Shown here: piece by piece, positions 39,827 through 47,838 of the stretch
How positions within the stretch are numbered: position 1 is the first letter of the stretch
Layout: each line of letters opens with the position of its first letter
DNA from: Geobacter sp.
GTDB taxonomy: Bacteria > Desulfobacterota > Desulfuromonadia > Geobacterales > Geobacteraceae
Length of the DNA: 64,000 bases
Assembly (NCBI GenBank): GCA_003574885.1
Contig: PJFC01000001.1
Coordinates: 124,001-188,000, forward strand
Direction: 5' to 3'
The notes under the pieces: model-generated
What the model saw: only the letters and a program-made list of their open reading frames with translations
Databases searched by the model: none
Told to the model about the DNA's origin: nothing
Made by a program: the position numbers and the translations under genes

Positions 39827-41710
39827 TTATGCCAGGGTAAAGAAAAAGGTTGCACCCTCACCCGTTTTCCCTTCGGCCCAGATATCCCCCCCATGGCGCT
39901 GGATTATCCGCCGCACCGTAACGAGCCCGATGCCGGTCCCCTCGAAGTCCCTGGCACTGTCCAGGCGCTGGAACAGATTGAACAGCTTCCCCGCCTCGGC
40001 AGTGTCGAACCCGACACCGTTGTCCCGGACAAAATAAACCTTTTTCCCCTTCTCATTCAGGACACCGAACTCTACCATCGCATCAGCACGCCTTCCGGAA
40101 TATTTCCAGGCGTTCCCGAGGAGATTTTCAAACACAACCCTCAGGAGTTTCCCGTCACCGTTGGCCACGATTCCGTCCGCAATGGTCGACGTCACCGTAT
40201 GTCCGGGATGTCTCAGCCTGAGATCCAGGACGATAGAGCTGACCAGATGACTGAGGTCGACCGTTTCACGCTTCATCTCCTGGCGCGTCAGCCGGGAAAA
40301 ATCAAGCAGCGTTGCAATCAGCTGCTCCATGCGCCTGGCAGCATCATGGATATGATCGATGAAACGCCTGCCCTGTTCGTCGAGTCTTTCACTCCATTGC
40401 TCGCGGAGAATCTCGCAGTAGCCGTTGATACAGGTCAGGGGGGATCGGAGATCGTGGGAAACAGTGTAATTGAACGCCTCCAGTTCCTGGTTGGCGGCTT
40501 CAAGTTCAAGGTTGGCCTTTTCCAGATCGAGGGCACGGGCAGCCAGGCTTGTATTGAGGACCTCGATCTTTTCTTCCGCCCGTTTTCGGTCGGTAACATC
40601 CATCATGACCGCAAGGGAACGGACGATCTCCCCCTGTTCATCCCTCTCGGCAGTAGCAGCGAGAAGGACGTCGCGCACATCCCCGTTTTTCCTTACCAGC
40701 TGGAGTGGGACATCTTTGATGTGGCCGGTCCGGAAATATTCGGGGATGGTGAACTCTTCGACGTAGCGTCGCGACTCTTCCGTAATGAAGTCGATCAGCC
40801 TGCGGCCGATTACCTCGCTCCGCTCGAACCCCAGATGTTCGAGCCAGTAGTTGCTGACGTTGACCAGCTTTCTCTCCCGGTCTATGGAATGGAGCATCAC
40901 CGGCGTATCGGTATAGAGGTGGCGGTAGCGCTCCTCGCTCAGTTTCAGTTCCCGGAAAAGAAGGTCGTAGGGCCTTGTCAGGGCAGTCTCGATTATCGCC
41001 TTGTAAATGAGGTAGAATCCAACGAACTTGAGGAAATGTCCGACCAGGTTGCTGATGCCGTAAACATCGGCATAGAGGGTAAAGGCGAGTCCCGCGGCGA
41101 TCAGTGTGCTGATGGCAATTGAAAGGAGGCGAACCACGTCCAGGTCAAACTCCTTCGCTTTTTCCCGCATGAAGAGAAGGGAGCCAAGGAGCACGAGGGA
41201 GGTCAGGTATTCGTTAATCCTCTTAAACGGCGTAAGCCCCTTCCCCTCGATGAAGCAGTCGGGGAAGATTCCCCCGAATACCGACCCCAGGAGAAGCACG
41301 GTAACGACAAGGTATGCCGCCAGCGCATAGCCGGACTTGAGCTGGCGACCGATGAAAAACGGTGCAGCGATGAGGGTGAAACCCTGCAGATAGCGGGATA
41401 CGATCCAGAGCTGGGTCGGCAGATTGGCATCGTACCCGGGGAATACCCCCATCCCCTTGTAGGCAAGGGCATGGGTGAAGTCGACCGCACCGACAAAGAG
41501 AGAGCCGATGCCAACAAACAGGAAATAGTTGTTCACACCCATGCGGCGGGCGTTCCAGGCGATGATGAAAATTCCGCACGCCACGATGACGGAGAATATC
41601 TCCACCAGGGAGTGGAAGAGGAGATAGGAATAGAGACTGGCCAGATAGAGACCGGCCAGGACAGCGCCCCACATGAAAACTATCCGGCTGTTTCCGCGAA
41701 ATTCCGCCAT
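39827..41710 (-). CDS. MASE3-PAS sensor histidine kinase
   Basis: About 627 residues from the ATG at 41710 (GGAGG upstream). Membrane MASE3 domain with eight helices (residues ~10-235: YSYLLFHSLVEIFSVIVACGIFIIAWN, VDFTHALAYKGMGVFPGYDANLPTQLWIVSRYLQG), a PAS domain (~255-385), a coiled coil, and a cytoplasmic kinase: FNYTVSHDLRSPLTCINGYCEIL (H-box), NLLGNAWKYSG, RDNGVGFD and GTGIGLVTVRRIIQRHGG. No dedicated response regulator adjoins it, so the partner is unknown. Confidence 0.9.
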   Translation of the reverse strand: MAEFRGNSRIVFMWGAVLAGLYLASLYSYLLFHSLVEIFSVIVACGIFIIAWNARRMGVNNYFLFVGIGSLFVGAVDFTHALAYKGMGVFPGYDANLPTQLWIVSRYLQGFTLIAAPFFIGRQLKSGYALAAYLVVTVLLLGSVFGGIFPDCFIEGKGLTPFKRINEYLTSLVLLGSLLFMREKAKEFDLDVVRLLSIAISTLIAAGLAFTLYADVYGISNLVGHFLKFVGFYLIYKAIIETALTRPYDLLFRELKLSEERYRHLYTDTPVMLHSIDRERKLVNVSNYWLEHLGFERSEVIGRRLIDFITEESRRYVEEFTIPEYFRTGHIKDVPLQLVRKNGDVRDVLLAATAERDEQGEIVRSLAVMMDVTDRKRAEEKIEVLNTSLAARALDLEKANLELEAANQELEAFNYTVSHDLRSPLTCINGYCEILREQWSERLDEQGRRFIDHIHDAARRMEQLIATLLDFSRLTRQEMKRETVDLSHLVSSIVLDLRLRHPGHTVTSTIADGIVANGDGKLLRVVFENLLGNAWKYSGRRADAMVEFGVLNEKGKKVYFVRDNGVGFDTAEAGKLFNLFQRLDSARDFEGTGIGLVTVRRIIQRHGGDIWAEGKTGEGATFFFTLA

Positions 41711-41911
41711 TCCTTCCTCCGAAACATCGTCTCTCGTCAGAATCCCCTGCCAGCCGCACTCTATCAGCATATTAACAGCAATTCAACAGCATTTGCAGCC
41801 CCCTTCACGACGAACCCATGGTTAAAGTCCCGCCAAAGCTCCGATGCCGGAATTTACCGGATTGCCTTTGCACGGACATCCGGGTACACTGCTGGCGGGA
41901 GGATGGAAACC

Positions 41912-42529
41912 GTGAATCTGCTCTACAGCCTCGACCTGCTCGGTACCGCTGCCTTTGCAGCGTCCGGCGCACTGGCCGGCATCCGCCGGGACATGGACCT
42001 GTTCGGCGTGCTGATGCTCGGCATGGTGACCGCAATCGGCGGCGGGACCGTGCGCGACCTGCTTCTGGGGGACACGCCCCCCTTCATCTTCAAGGACGAA
42101 ACCTATTTCTACCTCTCGATTTTCGTCTCCCTGGCACTGTTTCTGTTCCACCACCGGCTGGGCATCCTGCAACTCCCCCTCCTCTATCTCGACGCACTGG
42201 GACTGGGAACCTTCGTGGTGATCGGCACCGGCAAGGCGCTCGACTTCCAGATGGGCTTCATCGGCTCGGTGATGATGGGGGTCATGACCGCCACCGCCGG
42301 GGGAATGATGCGCGACATCCTCTCCTCCCAAGTCCCGCTGGTTCTGCAAAAGGAGGTCTACGCCTCGGCCTGCCTGGCGGGGGGAACCCTCCTCTACCTG
42401 CTCCACCACACCCCCCTTCCGACCCCCTGGGCACTCATCATTTCTGCCCTGACAGTGATAGTGCTCCGCATCTGCGCCATCCACTTCAACTGGTCACTGC
42501 CGAAGGCCTCCCGGAATTTCGATCACTGA
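41912..42529 (+). CDS. TRIC/UPF0126 family channel protein
   Basis: About 205 residues. The GTG at 41912 has GGAGG nine bases upstream; the ATG at 41903 directly abuts that GGAGG and is an alternative. Seven helices and duplicated glycine-rich motifs VTAIGGGTVRDLLLGDTPPFIFK and MTATAGGMMRDILSSQVPLVLQKEVYAS identify the UPF0126/TRIC family, bacterial homologues of trimeric intracellular cation channels. Confidence 0.92.
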   Translation: MNLLYSLDLLGTAAFAASGALAGIRRDMDLFGVLMLGMVTAIGGGTVRDLLLGDTPPFIFKDETYFYLSIFVSLALFLFHHRLGILQLPLLYLDALGLGTFVVIGTGKALDFQMGFIGSVMMGVMTATAGGMMRDILSSQVPLVLQKEVYASACLAGGTLLYLLHHTPLPTPWALIISALTVIVLRICAIHFNWSLPKASRNFDH

Positions 42530-42609
42530 CTGCGCCATTACTGCCGGGTGACCGCATCCCTGCATGCTCCGGTGATCATATCAGACGCTTCACTACGAAG
42601 ACGGTTTAG

Positions 42610-42684
42610 CAATTGCTCCCCAGGGAGAAACATGCTATAACATACCGACACCTGAACCACAGGGACACTCCTGTGGTTTTTTTA
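42610..42684 (+). promoter_or_regulatory. Promoter plus leader terminator hairpin upstream of the CxxC protein gene
   Basis: TTGCTC-N17-TATAAC is followed 11 bases later by ACCACAGG-GACACT-CCTGTGGT and seven Ts, that is a complete intrinsic terminator at the start of the transcript, 29 bases before the coding region. The same layout with the same spacings occurs before dbpA. The hairpin could end transcription early unless antiterminated; it may alternatively terminate the upstream TRIC gene. Confidence 0.7.
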
Positions 42685-42712
42685 TTGGGCAGTGCAACAA
42701 AGGGAGAACATC

Positions 42713-43147
42713 ATGAGAAGACCGCTATCGGCCGGAAGCATCATTGAAACAAGGTGCACCCGCTGCCGGGCACTGATGAATCATACGATCGTCGCCATGG
42801 TCGGGGAAAAGGTCGTGCGCGTCGAGTGCAATACCTGCCACAGCATGCACAACTACCACCCTGTCAAGACAGAAAAAGAGACTGTTACCACCAGGACCGC
42901 CCAGAAAAAAGCGGCCACACCCCGTACGCCGAAAGCCGATCCGGTTGCTGTCGCTGCTGCCGAGTGGGAGGCGCTGCAGCCGGGCTGGGATGCTGCGCAG
43001 GCGATACCATACGATATGGAACGGAAGTACCGCGTCAACAATCTGCTGCTGCACTCCCTGTTCGGGCTCGGCATTGTGCAGCTTGTCCTGCCGAACAAGA
43101 TCGACGTGCTGTTCCATGAGGGAAAAAAACGACTCCGGTGCGGCTGA
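42713..43147 (+). CDS. Hypothetical protein with N-terminal paired CxxC motifs
   Basis: 144 residues from the ATG at 42713 (AAGGGAGAAC upstream). A zinc-ribbon-like N-terminus (IIETRCTRCRALMNHTIVAMVGEKVVRVECNTCHSMHNY), a basic Lys/Thr/Pro-rich linker (~60-85), and a C-terminal domain ending LFGLGIVQLVLPNKIDVLFHEGKKRLRCG, which looks like a small beta-barrel nucleic-acid binder. Function unknown. It shares its leader structure with dbpA, suggesting common regulation, perhaps cold shock or RNA metabolism (inference). Confidence 0.75.
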   Translation: MRRPLSAGSIIETRCTRCRALMNHTIVAMVGEKVVRVECNTCHSMHNYHPVKTEKETVTTRTAQKKAATPRTPKADPVAVAAAEWEALQPGWDAAQAIPYDMERKYRVNNLLLHSLFGLGIVQLVLPNKIDVLFHEGKKRLRCG

Positions 43148-43151
43148 AAGG

Positions 43152-43201
43152 CGCGCATGCCGAAAAATTCCCGTCCCGGCCAGCTTCTTTCCCATGCTAT
43201 A
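43152..43201 (+). promoter_or_regulatory. Putative promoter with TATAAT box for the 58-aa Cys-rich protein
   Basis: ATGCTATAAT (43194-43203) lies 30 bases before the ATG at 43233; no convincing -35 element is seen. The same ATGCTATA form occurs in the two hairpin leaders. Confidence 0.4.
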
Positions 43202-43232
43202 ATAGGAACAGGAAGGAAGGGGGCGAAAGGTC

Positions 43233-43409
43233 ATGACGAATGAACGGTGCGACATCAAGGTCTGGAGCGGAACCTGTGAGCACAGCTCCTACGAAAACAT
43301 CGGGGATAAATACCTTTGTGATGTCTGTGGGACGCTCGGCAGCATCGACCATGAAGTAAGCCACGAAGGCTTCATTCATATCAGTGGCGACTACCACGCA
43401 CTGAGTTAA
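43233..43409 (+). CDS. Small Cys/His-rich protein, 58 aa
   Basis: Not in the ORF track (below its length limit). ATG preceded by GAAAGG. The 58 residues contain CDIKVWSGTCEHSS, then YLCDVCGTLGSIDHEVSH, that is four Cys and several His in zinc-ribbon-like spacing. It has its own TATAAT promoter and a terminator 45 bases downstream, which support it as a real gene. Function unknown. Confidence 0.7.
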   Translation: MTNERCDIKVWSGTCEHSSYENIGDKYLCDVCGTLGSIDHEVSHEGFIHISGDYHALS

Positions 43410-43451
43410 GGGTGCCGATGGGGCAGATGCTGACACACAGGGAGACGAGAA

Positions 43452-43480
43452 GGGCGGCCGGTTGGTCGCCTTTCGATTTT
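43452..43480 (+). terminator. Terminator after the small Cys/His-rich protein gene
   Basis: GGCGGCC-GGTT-GGTCGCC followed by TTTCGATTTT. The rest of the gap to the RIO kinase (to 43705) has a TATACT box near 43531 and a C-rich leader but no gene. Confidence 0.75.
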
Positions 43481-43705
43481 CCGGGGGGATGAAACTTTGG
43501 AAAGGCATATCCTTTATCCGCTGCTTAGGGTATACTCAAGCATCGGCTTCCACAACCTCCTGCCGGTCCCTTCAATCCCCCCTCTCCTCACCTTCGGGGG
43601 CACTTCGCTCAAGTCTTCCGGGCCAGCCTTTCCCCAATCCGAATCGCAAAATGTGCGGAGATACCTGGAAACCTCTCTTGCTGCCAGAACAGGATATGAC
43701 ACTTT

Positions 43706-44533
43706 ATGAAAATGCCGAAAAAATTCGAGATACTCGTCCATAACGGACTCGTCGACGAGGTCGTCTCACAGCTCATGAGCGGCAAGGAAGCCGAGGTCTA
43801 CGTCGTCCGGTCAATGGGAGAACTCCGCTGCGCCAAGGTATACAAGGATGCCGACAACCGGAGCTTCAGCAGGCAGACCCAGTACCAGGAGGGACGCAAG
43901 TCCAAGAACAGCCGCCAGGCACGCGCAATGGTGAAGAACACGAAGTACGGGCGGAAAGAGCTGGAGGGCGCCTGGCAGAACGCCGAGGTGGATGCACTGC
44001 GCCGCCTTGCCGCCACCGGCGTGCGCGTACCGAAACTTTTCAGCTACGTCGGTGGAATACTGCTGATGGAGCTGGTGGTTGACGAAGACGGCAACCCGGC
44101 ACCGAGACTCAACGATGTGAAGCTGTCCGGAATCCAGGCCCTCGAATACCACCGCACACTGATCGGGCAGATCGTTCTCATGCTTTGTGAAGGGCTCGTC
44201 CACGGCGACCTGTCCGAATACAACGTGCTCGTCGACAGCAACGGGCCGGTCATCATCGACCTGCCCCAGGCCATCGATGCCGCGGGGAACAACAACGCAT
44301 CCGGCATGCTTTTGAGGGATGTCGCCAACATCACCGCCTACTTCGGCCGCTTCGCGCCGGAACTTCTGGCCACCGACTTCGGCCGGGAGATCTGGAAGCT
44401 TTACGCCACCGGCGAGCTCCGCCATGACACCGCACTGACCGGCCGCTTTGAGCAGAGCAGCAAACCGGCAGACGTACATGGCGTCATGCGGGATGTGGAC
44501 ACGATACGGCGCTGGCATGAGCGCAACAGTTGA
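43706..44533 (+). CDS. RIO1-family atypical serine kinase
   Basis: 275 residues with RIO kinase hallmarks: SGKEAEVYVVRSMGELRCAKVYKD (N-lobe lysine), flexible loop with QTQYQEGRKSKNSRQ, LLMELVVDEDGNPAPRLND (hinge), catalytic loop LVHGDLSEYNVLV and metal loop VIIDLPQAID. Eukaryotic and archaeal RIO kinases mature the small ribosomal subunit; bacterial members are poorly studied. A GGCGGCC-type terminator follows. Confidence 0.9.
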   Translation: MKMPKKFEILVHNGLVDEVVSQLMSGKEAEVYVVRSMGELRCAKVYKDADNRSFSRQTQYQEGRKSKNSRQARAMVKNTKYGRKELEGAWQNAEVDALRRLAATGVRVPKLFSYVGGILLMELVVDEDGNPAPRLNDVKLSGIQALEYHRTLIGQIVLMLCEGLVHGDLSEYNVLVDSNGPVIIDLPQAIDAAGNNNASGMLLRDVANITAYFGRFAPELLATDFGREIWKLYATGELRHDTALTGRFEQSSKPADVHGVMRDVDTIRRWHERNS

Positions 44534-44572
44534 AAACCGGCAGATAGTGCGGTGGCATCGGGAGCTGCCGTA

Positions 44573-44606
44573 GAAACAGCAAAGGCGGCCGATTGGCCGC
44601 CTTTTT
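44573..44606 (+). terminator. Terminator after the RIO kinase gene (repeat family copy)
   Basis: GGCGGCC-GATT-GGCCGCC followed by TTTTT. The extended sequence GAAACAGCAAAGGCGGCC recurs with few changes at 55240 and 61771. Confidence 0.85.
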
Positions 44607-44652
44607 GCGTGAAGAAATCTCTTCTCCGAGCATCCCCCGGGAGAGTCTCCCG

Positions 44653-44832
44653 CTATTTCTGGTTCGAAAATCCGAGACGTTCCAGATGATTGCAGATGAA
44701 GCTACCCCCCATGCGAAGGGAATACTCACAGAATTTGGGGTTGGGCCTTTTCACCTTGCACTCGAAAAAATCCTGGCTGATCATGCGGGTGCGACACCTT
44801 TTCTCGGAATTCCACGCGCTGAATATAGTCAT
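44653..44832 (-). CDS. Small Cys-rich protein, 59 aa
   Basis: Below the ORF-track limit. ATG at 44832 with GAAGG eight bases upstream. Begins MTIFSAWNSEKRCRTRMISQ and contains FFECKVKRPNPKFCEYSLRM and SFICNHLERLGF: four Cys in a C-x14-C-x13-C-type spread with basic residues. Probably structured by metal or disulfides; function unknown. It follows a 35-aa Lys-rich gene on the same strand by 44 bases, probably in one unit. Confidence 0.65.
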   Translation of the reverse strand: MTIFSAWNSEKRCRTRMISQDFFECKVKRPNPKFCEYSLRMGGSFICNHLERLGFSNQK

Positions 44833-44876
44833 AGTTCTACCTTCGTTTTTATCTTTTAGTGTTGAGTTTGTCAGAC

Positions 44877-44984
44877 CTATTTCTTCTTTTCCGCTTTTTT
44901 GATCTTTTTTTCAGCTTTCTTTTCCTTCGGTGTCTTGACCGGTGCTTTTTTAACGGCTTTCTTGGTGTCCTCGCCTTTGCTCAT
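44877..44984 (-). CDS. Lysine-rich small protein, 35 aa
   Basis: Not in the ORF track. ATG at 44984 with AAGGAG eight bases upstream, stop TAG at 44877. The sequence MSKGEDTKKAVKKAPVKTPK plus a Lys/Ala/Glu tail has 16 lysines and no hydrophobic core, so it is probably disordered and nucleic-acid binding, like histone-tail-type small basic proteins (inference). Confidence 0.65.
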   Translation of the reverse strand: MSKGEDTKKAVKKAPVKTPKEKKAEKKIKKAEKKK

Positions 44985-45090
44985 GGCTACTACTCCTTAT
45001 CACGTACGGTTATGGTGCGTACCAAACATCTCTCCACGGTCAGCGATAGTATACCACTCCTTGGAACCGGAGCGGCATAAATTCCCGAAA

Positions 45091-45318
45091 TCACTTCCCG
45101 GGTCTGGCCGGACGTGACTCCAGCAGCGGCTTGAGAAACTTTTCAAAGGTTGCCAGTTGTTTGGAGGTCAGCAGATCGGTGTCCCCTTCGTTATCGAGCA
45201 GAAAGGTCCCGACGCCGATGACGGTTCTTGCCAGATAGCCGGTCCCGCTAATGCTCTTTTCAATCTCGCCGGTTCGTTTGCTCAAAAGGTTGCTCAGCAG
45301 GTTCAGGTCAACTTTCAT
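45091..45318 (-). CDS. Hypothetical protein, 75 aa
   Basis: Starts MKVDLNLLSNLLSKRTGEIEK with a strong ribosome binding site (GGGAGA). Two helices flank a hydrophobic centre (YLARTVIGVGTFLLDNEG). No family recognised. The next 167 bases up to dbpA hold no gene that I can support. Confidence 0.6.
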   Translation of the reverse strand: MKVDLNLLSNLLSKRTGEIEKSISGTGYLARTVIGVGTFLLDNEGDTDLLTSKQLATFEKFLKPLLESRPARPGK

Positions 45319-45485
45319 TTTTATTCTCCCAAAGAGTTACTATGCGCTTCTCGCGCCGAAGGTATGTTCAGGTGGCCGATACCATCAAGTATGCACTATC
45401 ATGCGCTGAACATCTACCGCCAATCAACCGGCAGATCATCGATTCGGCTCCCCGGAGTGGATCGGCAGGCTGCATCTCATAACGT

Positions 45486-46868
45486 TCAACCGGATCTCCG
45501 CACTCTGAAATAGCGCCCCTTGATCCTGTTTCGGCCCAGGCAGGCCAGTGCCTGTTCGACACTCTGCCGAGCGATCGCCACGTAGGCATGGGAATCGAAG
45601 ATATCGATCCTGCCGACCTCGCTCCCTGCTATCCCCGCCTCGCCGGTAAGGGCACCCAGAATATCGCCGGGACGAAGCTTGTTCTTTCGGCCACCGTCGA
45701 TGCAGAGCGTTACCATGGGAGGAGCCGGTGGCCGCACCGTTGCCGCCTGCAACGCTGCAAGGTCTCCGCGGGCGATACTGCTCCCCAGCGCATCTTCTAT
45801 GGCAGTGATGAGCCGGGTTTCCCGGAGCGTCACCAGGCTTACGGCCAACCCCTGCTCCCCGGCACGACCGGTACGACCGATGCGGTGGGTATGTATCTCC
45901 GAGTTGCGGGACAGTTCGTAAATGATCACCGCCGGGAGTTCCTTTATGTCAAGCCCCCGGGCGGCAACATCGGTAGCCACCAGCACCGAAGCACTCCTGT
46001 TGGCAAAACGGACCAGCACCTGATCCCGCTCCCGCTGTTCCATATCGCCATGAATGGCCAACGCCGCAAAGCCCCGGCTGACCAGGGCATCGGCCACGTC
46101 CTGGCATTCCACCCTCGTGTTGCAGAAGATCAGGGTCGACTCCGGGCAATAATGACCAAGAATGCGTACTACCGCCTCAGTCCGCTGCTCTCTCTCCACC
46201 ACGTAGAATACCTGCTCGATGGAACCTTCGTCATGGGTCTCGTCCACACTGACCTCGGCAGGCTCGTGCTGGATCGCCGCACTCATGGCGGCAATCGACT
46301 CCGGGTAGGTGGCGGAAAAGAGCAGGGTCTGCCTCATGGGCGGCAGTGCAGCGATCAGGGCGCTGATCTCCTCCTGGAAACCCATGTCGAGCATGCGGTC
46401 CGCCTCGTCCAGCACCAGGGTGCGCAGCGCGGACAGGTCGATACTTCCGCGGCGCAGATGATCGAGCAGTCGGCCGGGGGTGCCGACCACCACATGGGCG
46501 CCATGCTCCAGGGAACCCCTCTGGGGCCCGAAGGGAACACCGCCGCACACCGTCAGTATCTTGATGTTGTCGGTATAGCGGGCAAGGCGCCGCAACTCTC
46601 TTCCTACCTGATCGGCGAGTTCGCGGGTCGGGCAGAGCACCAGCGCCTGCACCCGCAAAGAGGAAGCCTCCAGATGCGTCAGCAGGCCGATACCAAAGGC
46701 CGCAGTCTTGCCGCTGCCGGTCTTTGCCTTGGCAATCACGTCTTTGCCGGCAAGGATGAGTGGCAGGCTGTGGGCCTGGACCGGCGTCATTTCCACATAG
46801 CCGAGGGAGGCCAGGTTCTTGAGCATGGGGGATTTCAACTGGAGCGATGAAAATGCTTTGGGGTTCAC
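45486..46868 (-). CDS. dbpA: DEAD-box ATP-dependent RNA helicase DbpA
   Basis: About 460 residues. The track start at 46904 is a GTG inside the leader terminator; the GTG at 46868 (NPKAFSSLQL) is preferred. Helicase motifs: Q-motif MTPVQAHSLP, motif I AKTGSGKTAAFG, DEAD motif VLDEADRMLD, SAT, RGLD and HRIGRTGRAGEQG. The C-terminal RNA-binding domain GGRKNKLRPGDILGALTGEAGI identifies DbpA, which binds hairpin 92 of 23S rRNA and helps assemble the 50S subunit. Its leader carries a terminator hairpin. Confidence 0.95.
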   Translation of the reverse strand: MNPKAFSSLQLKSPMLKNLASLGYVEMTPVQAHSLPLILAGKDVIAKAKTGSGKTAAFGIGLLTHLEASSLRVQALVLCPTRELADQVGRELRRLARYTDNIKILTVCGGVPFGPQRGSLEHGAHVVVGTPGRLLDHLRRGSIDLSALRTLVLDEADRMLDMGFQEEISALIAALPPMRQTLLFSATYPESIAAMSAAIQHEPAEVSVDETHDEGSIEQVFYVVEREQRTEAVVRILGHYCPESTLIFCNTRVECQDVADALVSRGFAALAIHGDMEQRERDQVLVRFANRSASVLVATDVAARGLDIKELPAVIIYELSRNSEIHTHRIGRTGRAGEQGLAVSLVTLRETRLITAIEDALGSSIARGDLAALQAATVRPPAPPMVTLCIDGGRKNKLRPGDILGALTGEAGIAGSEVGRIDIFDSHAYVAIARQSVEQALACLGRNRIKGRYFRVRRSG

Positions 46869-46892
46869 GGGGTGACTCTCATTCTGCGCCCA

Positions 46893-46956
46893 TAAAAAAA
46901 CCACAGGGGGCCCTGTGGTTCAGACGCTTGTCGAATATAGCATACTACGGCCTAGG
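46893..46956 (-). promoter_or_regulatory. Promoter plus leader terminator hairpin upstream of dbpA
   Basis: Minus strand: TTGTTC-N17-TATATT, then 11 bases, then ACCACAGGG-CCCC-CTGTGGT-like hairpin (46899-46920) and TTTTTTT, 25 bases before the GTG start. Promoter-hairpin geometry equals that before the gene at 42713. A gene upstream that this terminator could serve is more than 110 bases away (gre, ending at 47035). Confidence 0.72.
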
Positions 46957-47034
46957 GAACAATTCATTTGCCGCAAACGATTGCAGCGGCGCAATCATCC
47001 TTGGTCTGACGGGGCTCCAGGGATTTCTGAACCC

Positions 47035-47517
47035 TCAACAGACCTCGACAATGGTAAACGACGCAGCCGTGGCAGTGTCACCGGCCCGTACCTCGTCACC
47101 GGCATGAAGCCCCAGCAGGGAGCGCCCCAGGGGAGAGCCGGGGGTGATGACCACAATCTCCCCGTCACCGTCATCGATTTTCAGGCCTCCGGCCTGAGGG
47201 CCGAGAAAAAACCGTCGGCCGTTACCCTCCCCGTCTTCCAAGGTCACCAGTGCCGTCAGACGGATGGGAGTATCGTCGTCGAAGGCAGAGGGCACCAGGG
47301 TCCGGTAAGCCTCCAGCGAAGACCGGATCTCCTGTGCACGGTTGGCTTGCCCCTGGGCGATGTAGGAGGCCTCCAGCGCAGTAGTGTCGTACTTGTTGTC
47401 GGGAAGACATTCCTCGTGGGTGGCCGCCACGTGAGCCGCCCGGGCGGCGGCGGAGAGGACCGTCAGATCGGCGGTAAGGGTCGCGACAATCGCCTGAATC
47501 AGTTGTGCTTTGGTCAT
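47035..47517 (-). CDS. GreA/GreB-family transcription factor
   Basis: 160 residues. N-terminal helical hairpin (MTKAQLIQAIVATLTADLTVLSAAARAAH, then NKYDTTALEASYIAQGQANRAQEIRSSLEAY) and a C-terminal FKBP-like domain with TALVTLEDGEGNGRRFFLGPQAGGLKID and ITPGSPLGRSLLGLHAGDEV. This is a divergent Gre family member, not classical GreA, and may bind RNA polymerase through the secondary channel. Promoter TTGACC-N17-TAGATT lies upstream. Confidence 0.85.
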   Translation of the reverse strand: MTKAQLIQAIVATLTADLTVLSAAARAAHVAATHEECLPDNKYDTTALEASYIAQGQANRAQEIRSSLEAYRTLVPSAFDDDTPIRLTALVTLEDGEGNGRRFFLGPQAGGLKIDDGDGEIVVITPGSPLGRSLLGLHAGDEVRAGDTATAASFTIVEVC

Positions 47518-47580
47518 TTCAGTGGAAATCGCTTTCGCAGGGAGCGGAATCTATTCGGCATGGGACCGGAACGGACAGGC

Positions 47581-47609
47581 AATCTAGCAGAATCGGACCG
47601 GAAGGTCAA
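47581..47609 (-). promoter_or_regulatory. Sigma70 promoter of the gre gene
   Basis: On the minus strand TTGACC, 17 bases, TAGATT, about 65 bases before the gre start. It shows that gre does not depend on the small peptide transcript upstream. Confidence 0.6.
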
Positions 47610-47673
47610 TCGCGCGTAGGGGCGCTCCGACTGTTATCACCTTACGATCGGCACCTCTTCGACCCGCAACAAA

Positions 47674-47703
47674 AAAAGCCCCTGCATTTCTGCAGGGGCT
47701 TTA
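47674..47703 (-). terminator. Terminator after the 20-aa peptide gene
   Basis: Minus strand AAAGCCCCTGCA-GAAA-TGCAGGGGCTTTTTTT. Perfect 12-bp stem with a tetraloop and a T run. Confidence 0.92.
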
Positions 47704-47704
47704 C

Positions 47705-47733
47705 GGAATCGCCCGCCAATCAACTTGACGGGC
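47705..47733 (-). promoter_or_regulatory. Hairpin between the 20-aa ORF and its terminator
   Basis: Immediately after the stop codon the transcript can form GCCCGUCAA-GUUGA-UUGGCGGGC, nine pairs with one G-U. With the following terminator this gives a two-hairpin 3' end, a layout common in regulatory small RNAs. Confidence 0.6.
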
Positions 47734-47795
47734 TAAATACTGCAACCTTCCTTGCAACGGGATACCGGGCGAATACGAAATCTTTCAGTCCACAT
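47733..47795 (-). CDS. 20-aa Cys-x3-Cys peptide gene
   Basis: MWTERFRIRPVSRCKEGCSI, not in the ORF track. ATG with AAAGGAG eight to nine bases upstream, stop TAG, own promoter (TTGACG-N18-TATAGT), downstream hairpin and terminator, so it is a complete single-gene unit of about 170 bases. The peptide is cationic with Trp/Phe at the start and a C-terminal CKEGC. It could be a secreted or modified peptide, a membrane-active small protein, or the coding part of a dual-function RNA. No relatives are known to me. Confidence 0.6.
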   Translation of the reverse strand: MWTERFRIRPVSRCKEGCSI

Positions 47796-47838
47796 CGGCG
47801 TATCTCCTTTCAATCCTGGTTACTTTCAAGCATGTCTA

